Shown here: positions 1 through 5,954 of the stretch, piece by piece
Position numbering within the stretch: the first letter of the stretch is position 1
How the letters are laid out: each line of letters begins with the position of its first letter
Source: Chloroflexota bacterium
Lineage (GTDB): Bacteria; Chloroflexota; Anaerolineae; B4-G1
Assembly (NCBI GenBank): GCA_003648125.1
Contig: QMOE01000088.1
Coordinates: 1 to 7,824 of the forward strand
Direction: 5' to 3'
Length of the DNA: 7,824 nt
Notes under the pieces: model-generated
Told to the model about the DNA's origin: nothing
Seen by the model: only the letters and a program-made list of their open reading frames with translations
Databases searched by the model: none
Made by a program: the position numbers and the translations under genes

Positions 1-5
1 CACCC

Positions 6-267
6 TGACTTGTCGTAAGGATCCGTGATTAAATAACTTGCCCATTTCCGGACAAGTGTAGCACCGGTTGAGTAGGAGCGACGTATCGAAACCAAGCGGG
101 TCTCGAAAATAGGTTTTTTCACGCTAATCGCTTGGTTTCGATACGCTCCGGCACGAAAAGCGTGTGCCTCCGCTACTCAACCAGCGCTCACAAAATTACC
201 CAAACGGGAAAGTTATTTAATTCTCATTCCTAAGGGCGAGGCACTGCCTCGCCCTTACGACAAGTCA
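6..267. repeat. Large nested imperfect palindrome (MITE- or REP-like)
   Basis: This gene-free stretch folds back on itself in matched blocks. Positions 6-20 are the exact reverse complement of 253-267 (15 bp). Positions 28-39 match 210-221 (12 bp), 66-75 match 173-182 (10 bp), and 82-98 match 129-145 (17 bp), leaving a central loop of about 30 nt. The arms are unequal. The right arm carries an extra small hairpin near 150-172 and a separate 27-bp palindrome at 231-257 that the left arm lacks. No open reading frame with coding character and no transposase is present. The inner block (GGTTGAGTAG ... CGTATCGAAACCAAGCG) recalls repetitive intergenic palindromes I have seen in high-GC genomes, but that is from memory. 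It may be a non-autonomous mobile element or a composite of several. I see no clear target-site duplication at the outer ends. Confidence 0.75.
231..257. repeat. Short perfect palindrome, 12-bp stem, 3-nt loop
   Basis: TAAGGGCGAGGC (231-242) is the exact reverse complement of 246-257, with loop ACT. It lies inside the right arm of the larger palindrome and has no counterpart in the left arm. The stem and loop sizes match those of the other small palindromes in this window. No T-run follows on either strand, so it is not a canonical intrinsic terminator for either direction. Confidence 0.8.
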
Positions 268-279
268 AGATGACTACGT

Positions 280-308
280 TTGACATTTTACTCCCCCTGC
301 GGTAGCAT
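280..308 (+). promoter_or_regulatory. Sigma70-type promoter of the SRP RNA
   Basis: A perfect -35 box TTGACA sits at 280-285. After a 17-bp spacer comes TAGCAT at 303-308, which keeps the T, A, A and T positions of the -10 consensus. Transcription would start about 5-8 nt downstream, near 313-316, which coincides with the 5' strand of the terminal helix of the SRP RNA. Such a strong match suits an abundant stable RNA. Confidence 0.85.
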
Positions 309-311
309 GAT

Positions 312-585
312 GCTGGTCGTGCTAGACGGGGAACTGGCGGTGCCCTGTACCCGCAATCCGCCATAGCGGGGTCGAACTCCTCCCCGAGGGTCGAGTTGCT
401 CGATACTGCCGCGTTCAAGCGGTGCTGAAGATTGGGTCCTGCGCGGCAGGAGCCTCCGAATCCGTCAGATCCGGGAGGAAGCAGCGGTAAGGAGTCACTC
501 CTGGGCGCCGCAGGAGCGCCTGGTCGGAGCCGGTTGATCCCGGTAAGCCGGGTGACGCGGTTCGACGGGAGGTGCACGACCAGGA
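312..585 (+). ncRNA. ffs: Signal recognition particle RNA, large bacterial type
   Basis: This is the RNA scaffold of the signal recognition particle, which binds Ffh and targets nascent membrane and secreted proteins to the membrane. The ends pair: CTGGTCGTGC (313-322) is complementary to 574-583. The 5' part holds the Alu-like domain typical of the Bacillus scRNA, including GGCGGTGCCCTGTACCCGC from 337. The S domain is a long hairpin with pairings 437-443 with 509-515, 447-452 with 498-503, 454-457 with 491-494, and 462-464 with 485-487. Its tip carries the domain IV signature GTCAGATCC ... GGAGGAAGCAGC (464-485), the Ffh-binding site. Length, about 270 nt, fits the large class. Two details are unusual: the apical tetraloop reads GGGA rather than GGAA, and the symmetric loop has CAGA where CAGG is usual. 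A good promoter precedes it and a stem-loop follows. The exact ends are uncertain by a few bases. Confidence 0.95.
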
Positions 586-591
586 CTCGTA

Positions 592-616
592 GAGGCGGCG
601 GAATCTCCGCCGCCTC
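592..616 (+). terminator. Stem-loop after the SRP RNA, possible terminator
   Basis: GAGGCGGCGGA (592-602) pairs perfectly with 606-616 around loop ATC, giving an 11-bp GC-rich stem that starts 7 nt after the SRP RNA end. The following bases (ACTTGTAATG) are only weakly T-rich, so termination may be partial and some transcription may read into the wall-protein gene that starts at 634. Right-sized and right-placed, but without a proper U-tract. Confidence 0.6.
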
Positions 617-633
617 ACTTGTAATGATGCCGT

Positions 634-2091
634 ATGGAGACAACAGCAGCCTCTTTTTCCGATTCGCCACACCGATCCCGCTCCCTGGGCCCTTTTTTGG
701 CTCTGGTGTTCGTCATCGGTGTGCTGATGGTTGGCTACCAGATGACGCTGTCGCCGGTCACGCTGGTGATAGATGGGCAAGCCTGGCATCTGCGTACCCA
801 TCAGGATACCGTCGGCGCGCTGCTATTGGATGTTGGCCTCATCCTTTATCCTGAGGATCGAGTCTTCCCCTCCGAGTTGGACACCCCCCTCGCATCCGTC
901 TCGGACGTGCGAGTAGAATTGGCCCGCCCTGTGATCATCAGCGCCGATGGGCAGACCGCCCTGTTCCGCACTCACGCCACGATGGTCGAGGAGGCGCTGC
1001 ACGAGGCGCGTGTCTCGCTGGGGCCATACGACGAGGTGGAGGTCGAGGGAGAGTTCCGGCCGGATAACCGGCCGGCCGGACTCGGCGCGGGCTTGCGGCT
1101 AAACTTTGCGGCGACCGACCCCGTCCGCATCACGGTTATCCGCGCCGTTCCCTTTACGCTGCGCGAGGATGGGCGGACGGCGACGCTCTACACCACCGCG
1201 CCGACCGTCGGGGAGGCGCTGCGCCGGGCTGGGCTGACGCTCTACCTGGCCGACGGCGTCGAGCCAGAGTTGGGCAACAAGATGTCGGCCGGACTGCAAG
1301 TCACTGTTGACCGCTCCGTGCCGGTGGCGGTGCAGGTGGACGGGCGGACGCTCCGCACCCGCACGCACAGGGAGCGCGTGGACGAGGTGTTGGCCGATTT
1401 GAACATTGTCCTCACCGGGCAAGATTATACCGTTCCTGCGCTCAGTGCCTCTTTGCAGGAGGGGGCCGTGGTCCAGGTCGTGCGTGTCACCGAGCGCTTC
1501 CTGGTCAGGCAGGACCCTATCCCCTTTGAGGTGGCGTGGCAGCCCGACCCAGAGTTGGAAATTGACAACCAGCGCTTGCTACAGGAGGGAGCGCGGGGCA
1601 TTCTGCAGCAGCGCATCCGCATCCGCTACGAGGATGGCAACGAGGTCTCACGGACGCTCGAGAACGAATATGTCGCTGTCCCGCCGACGACGAAAATAAT
1701 GGGATACGGCACACAGATCGTTGTCCGCACCCTCAATACCCCAACCGGCCCGGTCGAGTATTGGCGCGTGATCCGCATGCTGGCGACTTCCTACTCCGCC
1801 GCCACCGCCGGTACGTCTCCATCGAGCCCCTGGTACGGGCACACGCGCACCGGGGAGCGGATGCGATTCGGCATCGTCGCCGTGGATACCCGGATGATCG
1901 ATCTGCGCAGCAACGTCTACGTTCCGGGGTACGGTATCGGCTACGCCGGAGATACCGGCGGCGCGATTCGCGGGCGGCGCATTGACCTGGGGTACGACGA
2001 CGACAATCTGGTGCTCTGGTATCGCTGGGTGGACGTCTACCTGCTGGCCCCGGCTCCGCCTCCCGGTCAGATCAACTACATTCTGCCTTAG
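634..2091 (+). CDS. YabE/RpfB-like cell-wall protein with G5 and 3D domains
   Basis: Predicted membrane-anchored, extracytoplasmic cell-wall enzyme of 485 aa. Residues 1-19 are short and basic, and 20-39 form one transmembrane segment. Four tandem repeats of the ubiquitin-like YabE type (DUF348) follow at roughly 42-99, 100-163, 164-228 and 229-288, recognisable by the recurring DGR/DGQ-T-x-R/L-x-T-H-x-x-x-V-x-E-A-L pattern. A G5 domain covers about 289-360 and a 3D domain about 379-471. The three aspartates that name the 3D domain are present: D418 (AVDTR), D440 (AGDTGGAIRG) and D451 (RIDLGY). This fold resembles the MltA catalytic core, so peptidoglycan cleavage is plausible. There is no lysozyme-like Rpf domain. 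An in-frame stop at 625 makes ATG 634 the first possible start, and no Shine-Dalgarno is visible before it. It lies just after the SRP RNA and 8 nt before rsmA, as yabE/rpfB genes often do. The family call is firm, the activity inferred. Confidence 0.92.
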   Translation: METTAASFSDSPHRSRSLGPFLALVFVIGVLMVGYQMTLSPVTLVIDGQAWHLRTHQDTVGALLLDVGLILYPEDRVFPSELDTPLASVSDVRVELARPVIISADGQTALFRTHATMVEEALHEARVSLGPYDEVEVEGEFRPDNRPAGLGAGLRLNFAATDPVRITVIRAVPFTLREDGRTATLYTTAPTVGEALRRAGLTLYLADGVEPELGNKMSAGLQVTVDRSVPVAVQVDGRTLRTRTHRERVDEVLADLNIVLTGQDYTVPALSASLQEGAVVQVVRVTERFLVRQDPIPFEVAWQPDPELEIDNQRLLQEGARGILQQRIRIRYEDGNEVSRTLENEYVAVPPTTKIMGYGTQIVVRTLNTPTGPVEYWRVIRMLATSYSAATAGTSPSSPWYGHTRTGERMRFGIVAVDTRMIDLRSNVYVPGYGIGYAGDTGGAIRGRRIDLGYDDDNLVLWYRWVDVYLLAPAPPPGQINYILP

Positions 2092-2099
2092 GACGACCA

Positions 2100-2942
2100 A
2101 TGGACGCGCGTGCGTTGCTGAAACAATGGGGCCTGCGGCCGAGCAAGGGGTTGGGCCAGAACTTTGTCGTGAACCAGGTTGTCATCGAGAGAATCGTCGC
2201 GGCCGCCGAGTTGACCCCCGATGACATTGTCCTGGAAATTGGCGCGGGACTGGGGGCGCTGACTGGGCAGATCGCGCGGGCCGCCGGGCGCGTGATCGCC
2301 GTCGAACTGGACGAGCGGCTGTTGCCAGTGCTGCGAAGCGTGTTGTCCGGCTGCGACAACGTCACGCTGATCCAGGGTGACATCCTGGCGCTCGATCCTG
2401 CCGCCCTGATCGGCGACGCCGGCGCGGGGTACAAGATCGTCGCCAACCTGCCTTACTATATCACCTCGGCCGTGCTGCGCCATTTGCTCGAAGCAAGCCT
2501 CAAACCGCGCTGGATGATTCTCACGGTGCAGCGCGAGGTGGCGGAGCGCATCGTCGCCAAACCGGGGCAGATGAGCCTGCTGGCGGTGAGTGTGCAATTC
2601 TATGGGCAACCACGCTTGCTCTTCCGCATCAAACCGGGCAGCTTTTACCCTTCGCCGGGGGTGGAATCGGCGGTGGTGCGGGTGGAGCTTTACCCCGCGC
2701 CGCCCGTGGACGTGGAGAGCACAGAGGCTTTCTTTCGCGTCGTGCGGGCCGGATTTTCTCAGCGCCGTAAGCAACTGCGCAACACTCTGGCTGCCGGTCT
2801 CAGGCAGCAGCCCGGGGAGGTGGCGACCAGGTTGGAGAAGGTTGGCGTGGATCCCCGGCGGCGCGCACAAACACTCTCTCTCCAAGAATGGGCCAGGGTC
2901 ACCCATGCGTTGGGTGGCCGCAGTGATGAGAAAGGAGGATGA
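2100..2942 (+). CDS. rsmA: 16S rRNA (adenine1518/1519-N6)-dimethyltransferase
   Basis: RsmA (KsgA) uses S-adenosylmethionine to dimethylate two adjacent adenines in the 3' terminal hairpin of 16S rRNA, a late step and checkpoint in 30S assembly in the cytoplasm. The 280-aa length is normal. All signature motifs are visible: LGQNF at 18-22, the SAM-binding EIGAGLGALT at 46-55, an acidic E69 at the end of the second strand (VEL), GD at 93-94, the catalytic NLPYY at 116-120, QREVAERI at 144-151, and FYPSPGVESAV at 182-192. A small C-terminal helical domain follows, with the usual FSQRRKQLRNTL at 219-230. The start is ATG 2100, with an AGGA ribosome site overlapping the upstream stop codon, so translation is probably coupled to the wall-protein gene. 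In Bacillus, rnmV sits between yabE and ksgA; here it is absent. Loss of RsmA gives kasugamycin resistance in other bacteria. Confidence 0.97.
   Translation: MDARALLKQWGLRPSKGLGQNFVVNQVVIERIVAAAELTPDDIVLEIGAGLGALTGQIARAAGRVIAVELDERLLPVLRSVLSGCDNVTLIQGDILALDPAALIGDAGAGYKIVANLPYYITSAVLRHLLEASLKPRWMILTVQREVAERIVAKPGQMSLLAVSVQFYGQPRLLFRIKPGSFYPSPGVESAVVRVELYPAPPVDVESTEAFFRVVRAGFSQRRKQLRNTLAAGLRQQPGEVATRLEKVGVDPRRRAQTLSLQEWARVTHALGGRSDEKGG
2931..2938 (+). promoter_or_regulatory. Strong Shine-Dalgarno that decides the lipoprotein start
   Basis: AAAGGAGG at 2931-2938 lies inside the last codons of rsmA. It abuts ATG 2939, too close to serve it, but is 9 nt before ATG 2948, an ideal spacing. The downstream gene therefore most likely starts at 2948, five bases after the rsmA stop, and its translation is probably coupled to rsmA. 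Confidence 0.85.
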
Positions 2943-2947
2943 CTAGG

Positions 2948-4018
2948 ATGTCGAGCCAAAATCGAGTATTCTGTTTTCAGGGCCAGAGGAACCGGATCGT
3001 AGCCGCGTGTGCTTGCCTGGGGATTGCTCTGTTGGTAACAGGCTGCGCACGTTTCACCTACGACGAGACTCCGACCGCGGTGCCTTATATCGCTCCATCT
3101 CCCACTGCGATCCCTGTTCCCACTGCCACTCCGCTGCCTGCACCGACGCCAACACCAATCCCGGCGGGGCCGACGATGCTGCGCTTGGAACCCTCGACGG
3201 TGTCACTCACCGTCGGCGAGACGGCCCTGGTGGAAGTGTGGCTCGACAATGCAGAGCAGCTAGACAGCATTGAACTGCACATCGGCTTTGAGCCTGGATA
3301 TGTGCAGATCGAGGACGCCGACCCGGATGCAGAGGGGGTTCAAATCAGTGCGGGAGTCATGCCTGTGCCGGCGCAGGTGTTGCAAAACGAGGTCAACAAC
3401 GACGCCGGGTTGATCGTCTATCACGTGACCAAGGCCCCGGAGAGCCTCGGCAGCCGGAGCGGGACGGTGGCCTCGTTCACTGTGCGGGCGCTGGCTGACG
3501 GAGGCAGCCCCCTGAGGTTCAACGTCGTCAACCTCCTCGATGCCGAGGGACAACCCTTGTCGGTGCCAGCGCAGATTGACGGGCTGGTGATCATCAGCGC
3601 TGGCAACGGCACGCCTGAACCGGCGGGCGGAGCGACGCCCACGCCGGTACCTCCCGCTGCGGCGACCCCTGCGGCAGACACACCGGTTCCGGTCACTCCC
3701 TCGACGGCGACCGGCATCTACTACACCGTGCAGCGGGGAGAGAACCTGTACCGTATTGCCTTGCGCTACGGCACGACGGTGGACGCTATCGTCGCGGCCA
3801 ACGATCTGCCCGACCGGAGTGCAGTGCAGGCCGGTCAGACGCTGCTGATTCCGGTCAGCCCATCAACTGGCTCTGTTACCTACGTTGTCCAGCCGGGCGA
3901 CACGGTCTACTCCATCGCCCGCCGCTTTAGCACGACGGTCGAAACGCTGGCTGCGCTCAACGGGATTGATTCGTCCTACGCCATCAAAGTCGGTCAGACG
4001 CTGATCATTGTTCCATAG
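2948..4018 (+). CDS. Lipoprotein with a cohesin-like domain and two LysM domains
   Basis: Surface-anchored, non-enzymatic binding protein of 356 aa. A basic N-terminus and hydrophobic stretch end in the lipobox VTGC, with the lipidated Cys at about residue 33. A Thr/Pro-rich linker (about 40-74) leads to a beta-rich domain at about 77-217 that matches the cohesin pattern: LRLEPSTVSLTVGETALVEV, then LDSIELHIGFEP, and a closing GTVASFTVRA ... SPLRFN. A second Thr/Pro/Ala linker (about 221-255) precedes LysM 1 (about 258-303, YYTVQRGENLYRIALRYGTT) and LysM 2 (about 311-356, YVVQPGDTVYSIARRFSTT). LysM domains bind N-acetylglucosamine polymers, so this likely contacts peptidoglycan, and the cohesin-like part could bind a dockerin or act as a structural module. 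No dockerin is encoded here. It follows rsmA by 5 nt, placing it in the same operon. The next gene is convergent. The partner and biological role are unknown. Confidence 0.9.
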   Translation: MSSQNRVFCFQGQRNRIVAACACLGIALLVTGCARFTYDETPTAVPYIAPSPTAIPVPTATPLPAPTPTPIPAGPTMLRLEPSTVSLTVGETALVEVWLDNAEQLDSIELHIGFEPGYVQIEDADPDAEGVQISAGVMPVPAQVLQNEVNNDAGLIVYHVTKAPESLGSRSGTVASFTVRALADGGSPLRFNVVNLLDAEGQPLSVPAQIDGLVIISAGNGTPEPAGGATPTPVPPAAATPAADTPVPVTPSTATGIYYTVQRGENLYRIALRYGTTVDAIVAANDLPDRSAVQAGQTLLIPVSPSTGSVTYVVQPGDTVYSIARRFSTTVETLAALNGIDSSYAIKVGQTLIIVP

Positions 4019-4040
4019 GGCAGGTTGGAAACTTGCCCTA
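4016..4040. repeat. Palindrome between convergent genes, holding both stop codons
   Basis: TAGGGCAGGTT (4016-4026) pairs with AACTTGCCCTA (4030-4040) around loop GGA; ten pairs are Watson-Crick and one is G-T. The first three bases are the TAG stop of the plus-strand lipoprotein gene, and the last three are the TAG stop of the minus-strand gene. It could act as a bidirectional 3'-end hairpin that halts or protects both transcripts, but no T-run follows on either side. Its form matches the other small palindromes here. Confidence 0.75.
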
Positions 4041-4943
4041 CTCGGACAGCACGTGTACCTGCGGCTTGAGCGGGATGCGCTCGATCAGCTCAACGATGTC
4101 CGCGGCGGTGATTTGATCGTCGGGCTTATCCACCAGGCAGCGGCACACCGCCTCCATCACGTTGGTGCCAAAGGAGCGACCTTCCAGGCGAGGCGTGGTC
4201 GTCACCAGGAGGTGCAGGTTGCGCTCCTGCAATTCCTCGAAATTCCGTGCCGTGGTCGTGTTGGTGATGATGATCTTGCCCGTCAGATCGTCCGGCATGT
4301 TGGAGCGGATCTGAATAAAGTCGCCCACGATGATGTCGGCCCATTCATAGTAGTGGGTGTATTTGGTCGCGGGCGGCCCCTCCTGCTCTTCCCCCAATGA
4401 GTAAAAGAACGAAAAGGGCAATTGGGTGAGCACGGGCAGGGCCAGTGCGGCCAGGATGTGCAGGGCGCGCATGCCGCGCACGGGGATTGGCAGGCCGAGC
4501 GTGAACATAAAATCGCCAAAGACGACATCGCAGCCGGCTTCCGTCAGTGCTTTTGCCATGCCGTAGCGGTCCACGGCCGTCGTTTGAAGCACTTGTTTGC
4601 CTTCGAGCTTGATGCCGTGTTCCTCCAGAGCTTGCAGCGCGTAGGGGGCCAGGAGGTGCTTGAGGCCGTTGCCGTCGCCGACCTTTGATATTTTGATTGC
4701 CTCGCGGATGCGGCGGGCGTCGCGCCAGTAATAGCGCCGCCCGGCGACGAGTTGGTAAAACTCGGTACCTCCCACGCCAAAGGCATCCACCTGACCGTCG
4801 TATTCGCGGTACAGTTGGAGCGCCTTCTCAAAGTCGCCATTGGTGCCCTGGCGGCTGATCCAAAAATGCTCCCCCAGAAAGTCGGCCTCGGTGGTGTGAT
4901 CGCGGGTGGAAGAGCCCAGGCTGATGCTGAGTACTTTTTTCAT
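4038..4943 (-). CDS. Conserved protein of the 'quinate 5-dehydrogenase' label family
   Basis: 301-aa soluble protein with no signal peptide. I recognise its overall pattern from a bacterial family that databases label quinate 5-dehydrogenase. Its features are an opening MKKVLSISLGSSTRDH, a GVGGTEFY segment at 56-63, RDARRIREA at 74-82, GDGNGLKHLLAP at 89-100, a Rossmann-like strand and turn GKQVLQTTAVDRYGMAKAL at 115-133, FGDFMFTLGLPIPV at 142-155, and a conserved C-terminal TTTPRLEGRSFGTNVMEA at 248-265. I know of no experimental proof of that activity, and the protein lacks the usual shikimate dehydrogenase layout, so the function should be treated as unknown. ATG 4943 is preferred to the upstream in-frame start at 5081 because a GAGGAAAA ribosome site precedes it by 7-8 nt and the family begins there. 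The longer form would also run through a hairpin and into the acyltransferase gene. It is the last gene of the minus-strand run. Confidence 0.7.
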   Translation of the reverse strand: MKKVLSISLGSSTRDHTTEADFLGEHFWISRQGTNGDFEKALQLYREYDGQVDAFGVGGTEFYQLVAGRRYYWRDARRIREAIKISKVGDGNGLKHLLAPYALQALEEHGIKLEGKQVLQTTAVDRYGMAKALTEAGCDVVFGDFMFTLGLPIPVRGMRALHILAALALPVLTQLPFSFFYSLGEEQEGPPATKYTHYYEWADIIVGDFIQIRSNMPDDLTGKIIITNTTTARNFEELQERNLHLLVTTTPRLEGRSFGTNVMEAVCRCLVDKPDDQITAADIVELIERIPLKPQVHVLSE

Positions 4944-4978
4944 CAGGTTTTCCTCATCAAAATTTTCACTGTTTGGTA

Positions 4979-5009
4979 CTTTGGAGCAGTCTCCAAGACT
5001 GCTCCAAAG
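4979..5009. repeat. Perfect palindrome, 14-bp stem, 3-nt loop
   Basis: CTTTGGAGCAGTCT (4979-4992) is the exact reverse complement of 4996-5009, with loop CCA. It begins 2 nt after the acyltransferase stop codon on the minus strand and ends 35 nt before the ATG of the next gene. On the minus strand it is followed by an A-rich, not T-rich, stretch, so it is a poor intrinsic terminator. It may instead protect or process the operon mRNA, or be a repeated palindromic element. Confidence 0.8.
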
Positions 5010-5011
5010 CC

Positions 5012-5938
5012 TTATCCCGGCCATACCGGCAGGAACATGGCCCACTGCTCTGGGCAGGTGCGGATGTATTCCTCCAGCCAACCGGTCACGCGCCGCAGGT
5101 TGGCCCGCAGGCCTTGCGCCCTGTCGCCGGTGCGGGCCATCACCAGCGGGGGAGAGAGACGCACCACGTGGCCCCGTTGCTGGTCGCGGTATGGGCCGGC
5201 GACGAGGATGGTCGCGTCGGTCTTGAGTGCCAGCCGCACGTGACCGGTCGGCAGTGGGGCTGGGCGGCCAAAAAACTCGACCTTTCGCTCCACGCCGCCC
5301 ACAGGCCGGTCTACGCCGGTCAGCACGATCCCTCCGGCACGCAATCGCTTGATGGCTTCGCGCAATGTTCGCGCGTTGATCGAGGTCAGGTGCACGCCAA
5401 AGCGCGCCCGCATCTGATCCATCAGATTGAATCCCCCGGCCGGCGGAGCCGCCAATCCCAACACCTGGATCTCTAGCCCGTGGGCCGCCAGCGCCAGGAT
5501 GCTCAAGTCAAAGTTGCCGGTGTGGGTGCCGACGATGATTGTCCCCTGGCCGCGTCGTTGAGATTGCTCCAGGTTGGCCCATGCCTGGGGCGGGATGTGG
5601 ACGGCGGCGCGTATCGCCTCCGCCCCCCGGTTGATCAGATGCCAGAGGTCATAGTCGTTGCGGGCGTTGTTACGAAAGCCTTGCTGCACCAGCCGGTGCA
5701 GTGTCTTCTCGTCCGTCTGCGACCCCATCACCTGGCGCAGATTGGCGTGCAGTATCCAGTAAACATCCGGCCTGAACCGGTTGATCAGCCCGGCGATGAG
5801 GTCGGCTATGCCATGCCCGAGAGGAGGAGGCAGATGTTTGCCCAAGAACATTCCCGCGCCTGTGACCCAGCGGCTGCCGAGGAAGCGTTGGAGTGGCGTG
5901 AGGGGCGGGTGTTGTTCAGGGTGGTTGTTTGGAGGCAT
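5012..5938 (-). CDS. LpxL/PatA-type lysophospholipid acyltransferase
   Basis: 308-aa protein of the HtrB/LpxL/PatA acyltransferase superfamily, which moves a fatty acyl chain onto a lipid or glycolipid at the cytoplasmic face of the membrane. The catalytic signature is visible as THTGNFD at 138-144, where H139 and D144 form the H-x4-D pair. Further family marks are NLRQVMG at 66-72, a second block of VLTGVDRPVGGVERKVEFFGRPAPLPTG from about 205 to 232 (written here only by its key G, D, R and P positions), and PEQWAMFLPVWP near the C-terminus (296-307), which corresponds to the PEQW motif seen in PatA-type enzymes. There is no strong transmembrane helix, only a moderately hydrophobic N-terminal region. 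ATG 5938 has no convincing Shine-Dalgarno; a palindrome lies just upstream, in the short gap after the epimerase gene. Candidate substrates include a glycolipid or phosphatidylinositol mannoside-like lipid, and the true acceptor cannot be read from sequence. Confidence 0.85.
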   Translation of the reverse strand: MPPNNHPEQHPPLTPLQRFLGSRWVTGAGMFLGKHLPPPLGHGIADLIAGLINRFRPDVYWILHANLRQVMGSQTDEKTLHRLVQQGFRNNARNDYDLWHLINRGAEAIRAAVHIPPQAWANLEQSQRRGQGTIIVGTHTGNFDLSILALAAHGLEIQVLGLAAPPAGGFNLMDQMRARFGVHLTSINARTLREAIKRLRAGGIVLTGVDRPVGGVERKVEFFGRPAPLPTGHVRLALKTDATILVAGPYRDQQRGHVVRLSPPLVMARTGDRAQGLRANLRRVTGWLEEYIRTCPEQWAMFLPVWPG

Positions 5939-5954
5939 ATGTATTTTTGCTGTA

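Noticed and set aside
1..311. CRISPR array or phage attachment site in the 5' region
   Set aside because: The repeats are inverted, not direct with regular spacers. There is no tRNA or integrase, and no direct repeat pair that would mark an attachment site.
230..854. Open frames on both strands across the SRP RNA
   Set aside because: They overlap a structured RNA with its own promoter, have Arg/Pro-rich products without domains, and run into the wall-protein gene in another frame.
2939..2947. ATG 2939 as the start of the lipoprotein
   Set aside because: The Shine-Dalgarno AAAGGAGG ends directly before this ATG, leaving no spacing. ATG 2948, nine bases away, is in the same frame and well placed.
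3070..3170. Possible DNA tandem repeat in the lipoprotein gene
   Set aside because: The periodic ACN/CCN pattern encodes the Thr/Pro linker, with no fixed DNA repeat unit. It is a low-complexity coding segment.
4979..5009. Intrinsic terminator of the acyltransferase gene
   Set aside because: The stem is strong, but no T-run follows on the minus strand, and a gene with a ribosome site continues in the same direction 35 nt later.
4944..5081. Upstream start at 5081 for the quinate-label protein, adding 46 residues
   Set aside because: The extension overlaps the acyltransferase C-terminus and translates the palindrome. ATG 4943 has a good ribosome site and fits the expected family N-terminus.
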